Part shown: positions 1 through 11,163 of the stretch, in pieces
Position numbering within the stretch: the first letter of the stretch is position 1
Layout of the letters: each line of letters starts with the position of its first letter
Assembly (NCBI RefSeq): GCF_964199755.1
Contig: NC_133913.1
Span: 7,046,201 to 7,110,200 of the forward strand
Length of the DNA stretch: 64,000 nt
Direction of reading: 5' to 3'
From: Larus michahellis
Taxonomy: Eukaryota > Chordata > Aves > Charadriiformes > Laridae
Position numbers and translations under genes: made by a program
Notes under the pieces: generated by a model
Told to the model about the DNA's origin: nothing
Seen by the model: only the letters and a program-made list of their open reading frames with translations
Databases searched by the model: none

Positions 1-267
1 AAGTTCTCAAGGGATCTTTGTTCTTTAGATGGCCACTACTTAAACCATGATTCTTTTATGTCTCTAGAGAGCTGCCTTGTGGTAGAGGTCGGGGGAAAGG
101 CCCAAAGAGGCCTGGCTGGAGCAGCAGGGAGAGAGTTTTGCTCCACCCTCTGGGCTGTGGTTTGGAGGCCTCTTTGATCAGGCAGAGGAGTAGAAGAGGT
201 GAAGGTGCAAGCCTCAGGTCCCTCATGCTCGCAGGTCCCTGGGCACCCCCTGAAGAGAGAGCGTGAC

Positions 268-1120
268 ATGGTCCTGATTTTCCTGTCAGCCCTGGTGGGA
301 CTGGCTGACTTTGGTGAGATGTGACTTTCAGGCTGGGGAGATTGAGGCAAGAGTTTGTGCATCTGGTGGTGGAAGGGAGGAGATGTGAGTGCTGACTGCC
401 GAGGACACCCGGGAGTGTATCCGTAGGGAGATCAGGGGCTGCATATGGGTACAGCAAATAATCTGGGAGATGTCAGGAGTAATGGGCATCAAAGGAGGAA
501 CAAGACCTCACCTGAACTTTGCAGCTGCTCAGCATTCCTGAATGTGCTGCTAATACATATTAAGCCTGAAAAGAGGGAAAGGTGCTGGGGAATGGACCAA
601 CGTGGCATAGAGCGGCTTCTCTGCTGTTTGTATTGGATACAATGCTACCAATCTCTGTAGGGATGGTCATAAACAAGAAGCTGCAGAATAAACAAGGGCA
701 AACAGCTAGCCGTTTCTGAAGCTAGGAAAAGTGAGATGGACAGTGGGGACAGTGAGCAAACTGATGAAGTGGTAGATGGACAGGTCCATTGGCAAGCAAA
801 GCTGAAAGCTCTTCCTGGCTTTACAGGTCATGCCCAAAAGGACTCTGTGCTCCAGTTCCCAGCAGAAATGACCATCCAGGCGGGACACAAGGCAACGCGG
901 CCTTGCAATTTCTCCACCAGCGATTCCAATCCCTACGCCTTCTGGTACCAGCAGAGCCAGACCCAGTCCCTTCAGATGCTGCTACGAGTAAGCAAGTACA
1001 GAGCTCGCAAGGCATCAGGGAGGTTCTCCTCCACACTGTCTGCAAAGGACTCCCAGGTGCTTCTGCATGTGCGAGACACCGAGCTCCAGGACAGCGCTGC
1101 CTATTTCTGTGCACTGAGCC
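268..1120 (+). CDS. TCR alpha/delta V segment V1 (leader + V exon), apparently functional
   Basis: Variable segment of a T-cell receptor alpha or delta chain; after joining to J it would encode the antigen-contacting domain of the receptor at the T-cell surface. Leader exon 268-313 begins MVLIFLSALVGL, a hydrophobic signal peptide, and ends at a GTGAGA donor (314). The V exon 827-1120 follows a TTTACAG acceptor, and splicing in phase 1 restores Gly-His-Ala-Gln. Hallmarks: first Cys in RPCNF, conserved Trp in AFWYQQ, second Cys in DSAAYFCALS. There is no stop or frameshift. A 23-spacer RSS follows directly. The intron is 513 bp. Homology to V domains is clear; alpha versus delta cannot be told from a germline V. 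Repeated at 52816-53668. Confidence 0.9.
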
Positions 1121-1159
1121 CACACTGGTGCCCACAGCTGGCAGCAGTGCACAGAAACG
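1121..1159 (+). other. 23-RSS of V1
   Basis: Recombination signal abutting the V exon: heptamer CACACTG (1121-1127; consensus CACAGTG), spacer of exactly 23 bp (1128-1150), nonamer ACAGAAACG (1151-1159; consensus ACAAAAACC). RAG1/2 would cut before the heptamer to join this V to a D or J bearing a 12-spacer signal. Confidence 0.88.
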
Positions 1160-2335
1160 TGGGAGTGCTCTGAGGAGCAGTTCCCTCCCTGCCACTGCTT
1201 GCATGGAGCTCTGAGCTCAGACTGCCCAGCAGTGGCACCTGGGGCTGTGGTGAGGGTGGGCCTCTGCCTCCCCAGCCTGTGCTGCTGTGAAGCACATGCC
1301 AATGTGACTTTTACAGCTGTGTCTAGATCCAGGGTCTTTGCTGGTGAATAGAACCAAAGAAACCTGACTTGGGGCAGGCCCATTGGAGGCTAAACCATAA
1401 AGAAGCCAAACCAGGCTTGTAAATGCCCTCTGTTTAAAATAGCTGGTGTACTGGAGTGAGTCCGCAGGGCAAGTAACCTAGATGTTCAGTATGGATTCAA
1501 TCATCTCAATGGAGAGCTCTACACTCAGGTGAAATCCGTCCCACACTGATCTTTGCCAATCTCATTGAAGTGTTTCCACAACAAAGCCCAAAATGGGTGG
1601 AATGATGGATTGTTAAAAACTGATGTGGGGTTTCAGATGTGGAAATGTCCTGAGACATCTAGCATGAAGCATAGTGATTTGCATATTTTTAATTAGAAAG
1701 AACAAAGTACCTCCAGATACTGGATAGGGGGAAGGAAGAGGAGTGTAAATTTTGTTGACTGCCTTCTGTTAGAAGTAATGGCTTTTGAGATACCAGACAT
1801 TGCCAAATTTTCTGTTGAACCAGAGCATGACTCTCTGAAACAGCCCCAAGAGTGGGACATAAATCCTTCCAGAAAATGTCAAACTAAACATAGAAATACA
1901 TGCCCCTTTCCTAAAGCAGTGAGCCAGCTGCTAAAAATCATTTAGGGGGCACAGGTGAATCCCTGACAAAATGAAGCACTTGGCAACCTGGAATTCAAAC
2001 CTGTGGGAGGACTACTCTTCCAGTGTTCTGTTGGAGAGCTGCTTCTGGATGGTATTTGTGAGCCTTTCCAAGTGGTGGTCTTTAGAGCACTGGGAGGCAT
2101 TCTGAGTTTACCCAGGAGGGAACAGAGGGAGGTGGGAGCATTAGAATTGAGGTGCAGCCCAGCCTAAGGTGGCTGTGAGGTGGATGAAATGGGCTCAGTG
2201 GGGAACTGGTGGCTTCTCACTACCTGTGATGCCCAGGTGCAGTTACACTTTGGTGAGAACCTTCTGCAGGGTGGAAACCGTGGGAGGGAGGGGATGAACC
2301 TCTTTGGTCCCACTGAGACCCTTTGAAAAGCCACT
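1160..2335. other. Non-coding stretch downstream of V1
   Basis: No gene, RNA or recognisable repeat was found. The stretch becomes AT-richer from about 1480 to 1950. It is retained almost unchanged in the copy at 53708-54883. Confidence 0.5.
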
Positions 2336-3316
2336 TCACTTGTTCTGGAAGGCCCACCACAGAGCTTGCTTCACATCTTTGTTCCTGAGTGTGTAAATGA
2401 AGGGGTTCAACACAGGAGTTACAGCTGTGTGAAAGGTGTTCATGAGTTTGTTCAGATCCAGGGAGTTCTGGGCCGATGGCTTGACGCACAGGAACATGGT
2501 GGAGCCATACCAGACTGTGATAACACTGAGGTGGGCGGAGGAAGTGGAAAATGCCTTTTTTTGATAATGAGCTGACATGATTCTGAGCATGGAAGAGGTG
2601 ATGTACACGTAGGAGAGCTGGGTAACCACACAGGGCGCCACCAGAACAGTTTAGGAGGCAAGGATTGTTGCTAGCTCCATGGGCCACATGTCACTGCAGG
2701 AGAGGGCGAGGCAGGAATCTATATCACAGAGGAAATGATTGATGACATGTGGCCCACAGAACATCAGCCTGGATGTCAGAAAGGCCAGCAGCGAGACGGA
2801 CAGAAAGCCTCCCAGCCAGGAGCTGAGCGCCAGCCGAGCAGAGAGGACACTGCTGATGAGGGAGCTGTATCTCAAGGGGTAGCGTATGGCTAAGTAGTGG
2901 TCATAGGCCATGACAGACAAGAGAAAACACTGAGTGGAGCCTAGGGAGAGAAGAAAGAACAACTGGAGGATGCAGACGTTGAAGGAGATGGTCTGGCTAC
3001 TCCCCAGCATGACTCCTATGGCTTTGGGAACAACACGAGTAGTGTGCCAGATCTCCAGAAAGGGGAGATTACGGAGGAGAAAGTACATTGGGGTACAGAC
3101 GTTGCTGTTCATCCACATGAGAGCCATGATGGATGCATTGCATGTTACTCTCAGGGAGCACGTCAGTGCAAATACCACCACAAGGGAGACCCAGAAATGC
3201 CACGTGCCTGGCAAGCCAAGAAAAATGAATTCTTCCACAGTTGTCCCATTTGCAGTGTGTTCCCAAGGATTGAGGTTCATTTGCAAAGACAGGAATGTTT
3301 CTGTGAGCGTCTGCAT
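2336..3316 (-). pseudogene. Olfactory receptor pseudogene, OR11/OR6-like, one in-frame stop
   Basis: Seven-transmembrane odorant receptor (class II). The reading frame runs 325 codons, or 313 if it starts at the second Met (3280), which is typical OR length and gives an N-terminal NGT glycosylation site. Motifs in order: LGLPGTW near the N-terminus, TPMYFLLRN (TM2), LEIWHTTRVVPK, LGSTQCFLLSVMAYDHYLAI (TM3 and DRY-region variant DHY), HFLCDIDSCLALSC (extracellular loop 2), KAFSTSSAH (TM6), and PVLNPFIYTLRNK (TM7). A TAA at 2651-2653 interrupts TM5, splitting it into 221- and 101-codon parts; nothing else is broken. The LEIW and FLCDxD pattern resembles OR11/OR6 receptors (recalled family knowledge). 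The same stop is in the copy at 54884-55864. Confidence 0.88.
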
Positions 3317-3339
3317 GCCTGTGCTGGTCCTTCAGATGC

Positions 3340-3482
3340 CACTAGGAGTGAAACTAGAGCAAATGATGCCTCATCAACCTCATTGCTTTCTATGTGGACA
3401 TGAGAGGCACTGTGGGAAGGGGAGGGGTACTGCCTGGGGTGTACCTTGATTTCGTCAAGACCTTTGACCTACCTTCATGGGT
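3340..3482 (+). mobile_element. CR1 LINE fragment (reverse transcriptase piece)
   Basis: Translation resembles the CR1 RT stretch around LTNLIAFY...VYLDFVKTFD. Short, decayed, 5'- and 3'-truncated. A parallel fragment with the same flank lies at 43850-43995, so it predates duplication of the surrounding DNA. Confidence 0.6.
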
Positions 3483-3600
3483 GCACACACATGCACACCC
3501 ATGCGCACACAGAGGTATGCAGACTCACAGGCATGCACATGCACAATTACGAATATACAGACCAGTCACACACATTTATACCCTCCTCCATGTGTGTATG
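3482..3600. repeat. CA-rich imperfect minisatellite
   Basis: Degenerate runs built on GCACACACATGCACACCC. Similar DNA is at 4280-4400, 14040-14430 and 43995-44070. ORFs across it are composition artefacts. Confidence 0.6.
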
Positions 3601-4260
3601 TGTATGGCGGTGTGCTCTCCCCCTTTCCCCACCTCGGCTGCTGCTCAAGCCATAACCATCAGTGGGAGTTGTGATGAGTTGCACCTGGACTTTGAGGGAT
3701 GGCTGGCAACACAGTCAAAACACTGTCTGGAGTGGGGACCTAGCTATTTTGTTCCCATGCGAATATGACTATAGGACAACTCTCTTACTCTATAAATAGT
3801 GGACTGCGTGCCAGGATCTCCCCTCGAGTGGGGACACCCACTTAAGGTTCTTCTCCTCGAGGCCGAGAGGTTCCTTGCCGCAACAGATTCTTGGTAAGTG
3901 ACTAATAGCATGCTAAACTTTGAAATCTTAGCTAAGTGATATAAAGGATTGATTGCCATATATAATCTTTTAGACATAAACCGTTGAGCAAGTCTGGGAC
4001 TAGGGCTGCATCCAGCCACGCCCAGACTCCTCTCTGAGAAGGAGTTTAGAAAGCAAGGGGGTCCTTACTGAACCTCCTGACTCAACGGGAGGGTTTCCCT
4101 GACAGCTTGTCTGACCCTGTCCTCTATGCAGTAAATAAACAAGTGTACCCTTCTACTGAAGCTCGTAAAATACTGTTGCATTCACTACTAACTTTGTTAA
4201 ATTACTGTTTCATATAAATAAATATTTCACTATTTCTCTCTTACGAGTGAAGTTAATCAC
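3600..4260 (+). mobile_element. Candidate solo LTR (endogenous retrovirus fossil)
   Basis: LTR-like order on the + strand: TATA-type box CTATAAATAG at about 3790, then AATAAA-type signals near 4133 and 4217, with no coding region attached. It interrupts the CA-rich tract, which resumes downstream, as expected of an insertion. It is absent from the otherwise similar flank near 44 kb. Exact ends and family are uncertain; no internal genes are seen. Confidence 0.45.
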
Positions 4261-4279
4261 TCCCCCCATGACAGTCTGC

Positions 4280-4400
4280 GAAAACACATACACATGGATA
4301 CAATTGCCAGAACACATACCCACAGAGAACATTGGTGCACGCTCACATTTGCATGTGTATTACCACAGGCACACACATGTATGTGTGAATGTGTTGTCCC
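4280..4400. repeat. CA-rich minisatellite, continuation
   Basis: Resumes the CA-rich tract split by the LTR-like insert at 3600-4260. Confidence 0.5.
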
Positions 4401-4439
4401 AAATCTGGGTTCTTTACCCGGTGTGCAAGCCAATAACAC

Positions 4440-4890
4440 ACATAGCAGAGATATTTCCAAGTTTATTCCATTACTGCGCAGAAACGGAGTGCTCGTTCCA
4501 AGGGAGCACATCTTAGTTTCAAAAATTTCCCTTTTCATACACTGATTATTACATATTCTAATAATTGATACATATTCATTGTTATTCTCTTTAATGATTG
4601 GTCAAGGTTTCTTTGCTTCCTTTATGTATTGGTATGCAGACTCTGTCCTCTTCGTCTGTGCTTCTCTTTTAAATAGGTGGTATCAATGGGTCGGTGGTCA
4701 CGGTCTCCCCCTACCAAAATTACCTTTTAACTACTTCTCCTCTAATCTTAGATTAATCATGTCAAGTTACTATTTCTCTATAATTAATGAAACATGGTTG
4801 GCGCTGTATAGATGGCTTCTAGCAGCAGCGGCAGGTTCCCTTGGTTGCTTCAGATACATGCTATATTTCACTTTTCAAGTTAATATCAAT
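4440..4890 (-). mobile_element. Candidate LTR fossil, minus strand
   Basis: AT-rich block with LTR-like layout on the - strand: a TATA-like TATTTAAAAG near 4670-4680 and an AATAAA signal near 4463, and no coding content. It is unlike its GC-richer surroundings and absent from the paralogous block near 44-45 kb. Family and precise ends not determined. Confidence 0.35.
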
Positions 4891-5728
4891 TTTACTACAA
4901 GTGCACACATGAGTACAGCGAGAGGAACATGTACACAACCACGATCATGCACACACACCACTGAGAACCAGGACTCCTGACACCAGCTCTCAGCCCCTCT
5001 AGAGGAATCTAGGCCAGTCCTTCAGACCCTACAGGTAAGGAAGGAATCAGCCCTGCATGCTCTGTATCAGAGCAATATGATCTCCCTCAGAAATATACCA
5101 TTTCACTGTCCCCGTTTCTGTGATGACTACCCTCAGCTCCCACAGGCTTAGCTCCGGTTTCCAGCCTCAACACATTCGGCAACATGGATGACAATTCCCT
5201 GCTACTCCTCCCGATGCCTACTGGCCATGGCCCCTGGATTGGGCGATGGAGGGGAGAGGAAGGTGGAATGGCAGCTATGGGCCATCCCAAGGGCTGTTTC
5301 CTGCTTAACCGCTCCTGCCATTCTGCAGAACAAATCATCTTCTGTAGCCCCACACTGACCCTCTGACAGCCCAGAGCAGCTCTGGCCATAGCAAGAGGAA
5401 GGCCCTTCCTCAAGAGCTCATGGGGCTGCTGACACCTCAGGGACTCCTGCCTTTCTGGACATTTGTGGGCAGAGATAACAGCAAGGCAAGGCCTGATGGT
5501 CACTGGCAGGAGAGCAGACCAGGATATCTTCCTCAGCTTCAAGGGTTGGTGCCCAAAACAGGAGCCACTACAGGCTGTCCCAGCCTCCCACTCCTCTGAG
5601 AATGGAGACGTGTCTCCTTGTGCTCTAACCCCCTTCCACCCCAGAGCAACACCTTTCTCCTTTGGTAGCTTGGGGAGTGTCCACAGAGGGAAGGACCACA
5701 TGGAGGCCAGGCTTGAATGCAGCAGAAG

Positions 5729-5734
5729 TTTAAT
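5729..5734 (-). terminator. Poly(A) signal of keratin A
   Basis: ATTAAA on the - strand, giving a 3' UTR of roughly 360 nt after the stop at 6075. The equivalent signal sits at the same relative place in the other five keratins. Confidence 0.65.
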
Positions 5735-6074
5735 GAGTCCAAAGAGGGAGACAAAGTCACTCCAGGTGGGGGCCGCCAGTTCATGGAGCCCCACGGGCAG
5801 CAGCAGAGGCTCTGTTGTCCTTGGCCGTGCAGAAGTTCTTGCATGCTGTCTGTCTGCCTGCCTGCCCCATAGAGGGAGAGGAGACAGCAGGTCCCTACCA
5901 GGCTGGCATTAGTAGCACCTTACTGCCAAGGGGAACTGAAGCAGTCAAAGAAAAGGGAGAGAAAAGCAAAGCTCTTCAGCTACACCAAAAACACATCCTA
6001 AATCTCGATCCCTTGCCCAGCATCATGTTCTGCATTGCTCGAGATGTCTCCCTGGGGCTTTCCCAGCATCTTTA

Positions 6075-6377
6075 TCAGAGGAGGCACCTTCTGCCACAGT
6101 AGCGGCTGGAAATGCCAGAGAGGTCACAGCACCCAGAGGTGATGGGCACTCCATCACAGCTGAGGATGCTGCCAACAGCAGCGGAGGTGGAGGATCCCAC
6201 AACGGTGTTCTGTGGGAAGGAGCTGAGGATGGGGCCAGGCAGGGTCACCACCACAGGAGGAGGCTCAATGACAACACTGGAGTTCTGGCACTGCCTGATG
6301 CAGGGCTCATTGCAGCTGTTGGCCAGTGGGGTGGGGCCACAGGGCCGGCAGGGCTGGCACTGGTTGTAGCAGGACAT
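6075..6377 (-). CDS. Feather keratin-like corneous beta-protein A (100 aa)
   Basis: Structural corneous beta-protein of feather and epidermis; it polymerises into 3-4 nm filaments cross-linked by disulphides. The Cys-rich N-terminus ([20 protein letters not shown]) is followed by the NEPCIRQCQ block, then a 34-residue beta-sheet core (about residues 33-66, with [16 protein letters not shown]), then [12 protein letters not shown]. The tail differs from the classical Gly/Phe/Leu tail: it reads [18 protein letters not shown] and ends CGRRCLL, without the terminal Pro-Cys. It has 13 Cys in 100 aa. Exon 2 begins at 6400 after a CTCTGCAG acceptor; the intron is 6401-6756 and exon 1 starts near 6790. 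The start is the ATG 23 nt into exon 2, as usual in this family. Near-identical copy at 58623-58925. Confidence 0.93.
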   Translation of the reverse strand: MSCYNQCQPCRPCGPTPLANSCNEPCIRQCQNSSVVIEPPPVVVTLPGPILSSFPQNTVVGSSTSAAVGSILSCDGVPITSGCCDLSGISSRYCGRRCLL

Positions 6378-6756
6378 GTCTCAAGGGCCTGGAGGTGCAC
6401 CTGCAGAGGATCAAGGAGGAAACAGAGCACAAGGGTGGGTGAGGAGCAGCCTTGTTACCCCCTCAGAAAGGAGCCAAGGCCACTACTGATTGGGGAGCTG
6501 GAATCTTGGCCAGGAGACACACAGTCTTCATCACCCTACAAAGAGTAGCCTGGCCCATGGAAGGTGTCTCCTAGAGCATAAACCAAAAGCCCTGTCCGCC
6601 ACCACTCAGCTTGTCTCTAAGCAGACCTTCTCCCTGCTTTCCCCTAGCATGACAAGAAGACGCAAACCGAAGGATGGAGAGAGACAATATCAGCTGAGAG
6701 GTCCATCGAGGAGAGATCTCACTTTGGAAGAGGAGGAGAAGGAGCTGCAGACTCAC

Positions 6757-6823
6757 CTGGTCCCCAAGGAGAAGAAGGCCAGAGAAGTGGAGGAGAGAGC
6801 AGGGACTTGGGCTGGCTTTTATA
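6757..6823 (-). promoter_or_regulatory. Keratin A core promoter and non-coding exon 1
   Basis: TATAAAA on the - strand at 6817-6823, then a CT-rich exon 1 of about 35 nt ending at a GTGAGT donor (6751-6756). A short untranslated first exon is the usual structure of feather keratin genes. The transcription start is inferred to be near 6790. Confidence 0.72.
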
Positions 6824-6999
6824 CCTGCCCTTCATTGACGCAGCACCAGAGGCATCCTTTGCAGAGGTAACAATTTTTGCACAAGCTCATCTTGAGTGCA
6901 AACCATTGCAGCTAATGATATGGGCTGTGCTTTGGTTTCCTGCACTGCTGCCTTTTCATTTCCAGAGTTGTTCCATGCCCATTCCCCATTCCCCATTCC

Positions 7000-8440
7000 C
7001 CAGTGAAGGCTTCCTGTCATCAGTGGGATGAAAGGCCCCAGGATTTCCAGGGCAGGAATGCAGCAGTGTGGGCAGAAGACTCAGATCAAGTGCTGGACAG
7101 GTTCAGAGCAGATGACAATAGCCTGGGTCACTCTGCTCATCTCGCCTCATCTCACCCCAATGGTCACTTACTGTTGCTTCCCCAGATGTATGTGTTGCAC
7201 TGCCAGGTTTTCACCCCACCCTGCCTAATACTGCCCGGTTCCCAGGGGTCCTCAGAAGAATCCATGGTTCATGGTGTTCCTATGTGTGTTCTTGTCTTTT
7301 GTGTACTTGTAAGCAGCCAGGTTTTTGTGAATGCACATGGGAACACAAATTTTTGCATGATTCCATGCCAGCGTGCCTGAGCCTGTGTGTATGTGTCGTT
7401 GTGTGTCACTCATCAAGAGGGCATGTGCTGGTTATGGCAGGGATACTGTCCGCTGCTCTATCCATGAGCACCACAGAGCAGCATGTTCCCCGGGGCAAAA
7501 GGAGCCCGAGTGCAGCTGAGCGGTGATGGCACCAGCCTGCTGGAGATGTGTCCAGGGAAGAGGCACTGAAATGTAGCCCCTGCCTCCTGACACCTCCTTC
7601 TCCTGCCCCTGCAGAGCTCACACTCTGCTGCTGCCTATTTCAGGCCACAACGAGGATGGTTTCACTCCATTTTGGATCCTTAGTTGAATTCAGTGTGACA
7701 CTATTTAGAGTTCCTCAGCACGGCCTCTCCAGGCCAGGGCACAGCTGCTCTCCCCAATGCTAGAGAGTTCAAAGGATGCGGATTGCATTCTGGGCAAGGA
7801 GAAAGGCTGAGCAATCCTGCCCACCTTGTGCTGGCTGCCCCTGAGTGCACTTCTTTCCAATGCAGTGTCGGTGGTGTCGGGGGTGGGACATGGCTCTCTC
7901 TCATGTCCATGTCAATGCCAAACGTATTTATGTAGCTTATCAACCTGGTGCGGGGACAGGCAGGGGCTGAGACCTTGGATCAAACAGGTCCTGAATGAAA
8001 GGAACATGAAGCCTGACATTGCTGTGCTGTGAGTGGAAGGACAGACCCTGCGGCTTGCACAGGAAAGCCAAAGAACTAATGACCACTTTGGACTTCAGCC
8101 AATAAGGTCCCTCATGTCCCACATTGGAATCTCAGTCTGAGCCCAGCAACTGTCCCTGGGAGGGAAGGGACAGTGGATTCAAGACCACATCCCCCAAAGC
8201 CAGCTACTGTCCCACAGGGCTGTCCAGTATAGACCCTCTTTCTGACAAGGGCTGTGCCCAGTGGGGAAATTTTCTAAGGCCATCTCCCCTCCTGAATATC
8301 GGTCGCCCTGTGCTCACATCAAGCTTGGAGACAGTACAGCCAAGGGCTTTCCCCCTTGCCTTTGAGAGACCTTAGTGAGATCAGAGGCAGGGAGCTCTGC
8401 TGGGAGAGCTCAGCCAGGGCAGGTTCCCCTCTCCGTGGAG
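7000..8440. repeat. Duplicated keratin upstream flank, unit 1
   Basis: Non-coding DNA shared, in the same order, with 33030-34700 and 47040-48990. Landmarks are a GCACCAGCCTGCTGGAG block, a CAAACAGGTCCTGAATGAA block and a GGGAGCTCTGCTGGGA block. It marks the paralogous keratin-plus-V units. No gene found inside. Confidence 0.7.
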
Positions 8441-8659
8441 CTGCTGTTTCTGAGCTGAGGCTCTAGTGTAGCCACGATAGCTGACTGTTCCTTTTCTATT
8501 GCTACCTGAGAGCATCCAGCAGAACCCCGTGCCCTTCCCTTCCACATCTGGTTTTAAATGTCCAAGTTTTGTCCAAGAATGTCCGAGACATATTCGAGAA
8601 AATAAGAGTACTGTTAAAATAGCAAGCACTTGACCTCCAAACCTTCCTGCCATGCCCTG

Positions 8660-9060
8660 CTGCTGTGCCATTTGCCCTCCCCTTGGCTCCTTCCAGGCCA
8701 CCAGCGTCCCCGTGGCTGAGGTGCCCGTGCCGGGGACAGCCCGTGCCCGCCCTCCCTCACAGCCGGTGTAGCTGCGGGCAGCTCCGCTCCGGCCGGTCTC
8801 TGCCCCGGTGCCGCCTTCCTGCTCAGGGCGCAGGGCTGAGCCCCGGGGCGGAACTGGCGGAGGCGGAGAGGAGAGTAGAGGAGGCGGCGGAGAGAAGGGG
8901 GCGTGGCAGGAGCAGAAAGCCGAGGCTGGCGGCGGGCAGCGAGGCACGGGCGGCGGAGCGGCGGGATGCAGCGGTACCGGCGCGCAGGGCTGTCGGGGCT
9001 GGCCGTGCTGCTGCTGGGTGTGTGGGGCTGGTGGCGGCAGGCAGTGGGCTGTGTGTTACC
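8660..9060. promoter_or_regulatory. GC-rich CpG island-like promoter region of V2
   Basis: Strongly GC- and CpG-rich relative to flanks and surrounding the V2 leader. The same kind of block precedes the V6 leader (49740-50030) and, shortened, the V4 leader (35300-35420). Confidence 0.5.
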
Positions 9061-9756
9061 AGCGCTGGAGCCGGGGCTCTCCTGCTCCTTCTCGAACCTT
9101 ATTCCCCCTCTGTTCTCCTTTCTACAGACATCCCTTCTGCCCTCAATGAGGACATTCCCTCCCAGATGACCTGTCTCACTCTGTTACTCCATCCATCCAT
9201 CCATCCATCCATCCATCCATCCATCCATCCATCCATTCCTCCCAGTCCATATCTTTTCCTTATTCCTTTCTCCTCGTCTTTATTCTGTTCTTCCAAACAT
9301 CCCTCCTACATTCTTGTCTCCAACCAAGCACTCTCAGAGAAATTTTCTCTCCATACTTTGTTCTCTGAACATATCCCCATCATCAGTGACCTGTCTTCTC
9401 CCCTCTCCTGGTGCATGACATTTCCTGCTGAAGCAAAGTGATTCTTCTTTTCTTCTTGGCAGTGGCTGCAGGCAGAACCCAGGTGCAGCAAGAGCCGTTG
9501 GCAGAGACCACCGAGGGCGCCGGCATCAGCATCAACTGCTCCCACCCCAACATAAAGATCACCTACTTCATCCACTGGTACCGTCAGCTCCTGGGCCGAG
9601 GCCCTGCATACCTCGTGAGCAGCCTAAAAGACTCCAAAGAGCTGCGGGACCCGCCGGGGCGGCTGTGGGTGTCGGCAGACCGCCGCTCCAGCGCCCTGTG
9701 GCTCGCCCGGCCCCGGCGCGGCGACGCGGCGGTGTATTACTGTGCCGTGGGTCTCC
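8966..9756 (+). CDS. TCR alpha/delta V segment V2 (leader + V exon), apparently functional
   Basis: Second family of T-cell receptor V segment. Leader exon 8966-9017 encodes [17 protein letters not shown], a signal peptide; donor GTGTGT at 9018. The V exon 9463-9756 follows a TCTTGGCAG acceptor and continues [12 protein letters not shown]. Hallmarks: first Cys in SINCSHPN, Trp in IHWYRQL, and a GC-rich framework 3 with [22 protein letters not shown] (second Cys). The intron is 445 bp and the whole is open. Sister segments are V4 (36.2 kb) and V6 (50.6 kb); the framework 3 to RSS part is nearly identical among them. Copy at 61514-62308. Alpha or delta use is not decidable from the germline. 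Confidence 0.88.
9189..9236. repeat. (CATC)n microsatellite in V2 intron
   Basis: Twelve perfect tetranucleotide units; the copy at 61737-61788 has thirteen, the only length difference noticed between the two 11.45-kb copies. Confidence 0.95.
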
Positions 9757-9795
9757 CACGGGGAGAGGAGCCGGGGCTGCGGCCGGGCAGGAACC
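9757..9795 (+). other. 23-RSS of V2, unusual heptamer
   Basis: Heptamer CACGGGG (9757-9763): only the CAC and the final G fit CACAGTG. Spacer of exactly 23 bp (9764-9786), nonamer GCAGGAACC (9787-9795), close to ACAAAAACC. The same signal follows V4 and V6. Confidence 0.75.
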
Positions 9796-9799
9796 GTCG

Positions 9800-11160
9800 C
9801 GGGCGGGGCCGGGCGTGTGTGTTGTGGGCGGAGGAACAGCCCTGGGCGGGCCCGCCAGGGGGCGCTGCGCTCCGCCCGCCGGGTCCCCTCCGGACAACCG
9901 GAAGGGGTTTCACAGTTCGTTCCCCTGGAAAAGCTCAGATATACAATGGAAAACTGAGTCCGCCAGCTACAGAATTTCAGACACCTGCCCAAATGTTCCT
10001 GCTAGTGTTACAAAGTCATTGCATGGGGTCAGAAGTTGAAGCTCCCCAGCGGCAGGAGAAGGGCATGTTGAGGTCAGAGGCACCTTCAAACGCTCCCCAC
10101 AGGGGCTCAGTGGTGAGACCAGGAGCTTCTTTGACAGGATTCAGCACCTTGGCAGCTGGGGCCCAGGAGACAGGGTAAACCGCTTGGCCTGGACACACTG
10201 AGCGCAGCCTCAAGGCATGCCAGGTTTCTCCTTGAGGGATGAGTCAGAAAGGGATTTGCTGAGTTGCCCTCAGGGGCTGGAGGTCTGAAGGGAATGAGAG
10301 CTGGCAGGAGGCCTCTGGTAAGAGGCTGTGGGCTCCAGCCAGGCCCCGGGGAACTCTGTGTGACTCAAGCAGCTGACAGAGGTGGTCAAACCCATGGGCA
10401 GAGGCTTCCAAGGCACAGAGTGAAGGATCTGTCTTGCTCCCTGTCCCCGTCCCCTGCGCCATGGGGCTTCCCCCACCTGACCGGAACCGGCATCAGCACC
10501 AGCACTGGGCGTGGCATCAGCATCCACCATGGCCCCAGCACCGGCATCACCGGGTCCTCCTTGGAGTCAGTGCCTGGGCTCAGCCCCATTTCTCATCAAT
10601 GGCTCCTGTGGATCTGTGCTCCTGAAGGCAGCGGACAGCCCCTTGGTCAGCAGACACATGGAGACTGAGATGCTCAGTGCAAGGCAGGGAGGGGAGTGTG
10701 GTGTTTCCTACAAGATTCTCTTGCTTCCCCATAAAGTGCTCCCAGTGTTCTGGGTAACGTGGCATCCTCTGGCCTGTCCGTAAAGGCCTGACAGCTTTGT
10801 CTCAGAAATGCCTCACAGACGTAGAATAAGTTGCAATGGCAGTCATCCACCCCAGCGAACCATAAATGTTTGTAAGAGCTCCTTCAAGTTCTCTTTACTG
10901 TGGCCTACCACCTGCTCCTCAGCCCTGTCAGGGCCAGACGTTCACCTGGGCTGTAGTGGTTCCCTTGCTTTGCAGCAGTGCTTGATTTTATTCCTCTGAC
11001 ACCAATGGAGACAAAGAATTCACCCCAGAACACCTTTGGATCCTCCCTCTTGCCTAGGTAGCTGATTCCTTCTGGACATGACAAAGCTGTTTCAAACAGG
11101 GCAGTACGTTGCCCCAAAGGAAACACCAATATAGTCAAACAGGGGGACCTCCCCAGGGGG
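9800..11160. other. Non-coding DNA downstream of V2
   Basis: Contains a block at 9900-10440 matching 37310-37850 downstream of V4, confirming these are paralogous units. No gene seen. Confidence 0.6.
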
Positions 11161-11163
11161 CAC

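Noticed and set aside
5087-5794. 235-codon minus-strand ORF in the keratin A 3' flank
   Set aside because: Not preserved as an open frame in the paralogous flanks at 31.2 and 45.2 kb; no known domain.
6112-6369. 85-codon open frame antisense to keratin A, repeated antisense to all six keratins (19421-19678, 27392-27658, 32164-32421, 46173-46430, 58660-58917)
   Set aside because: Its conservation follows from the conserved keratin coding strand; no independent promoter, and the frame starts and stops inside the keratin gene.
8381-8947. 188-codon minus-strand ORF
   Set aside because: Lies over the GC-rich V2 promoter region; Pro/Ala/Arg-rich composition typical of chance ORFs in CpG-rich DNA.
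9189-9236. His-Pro-Ser-Ile repeat protein from the CATC microsatellite
   Set aside because: Simple-sequence DNA in a V intron.
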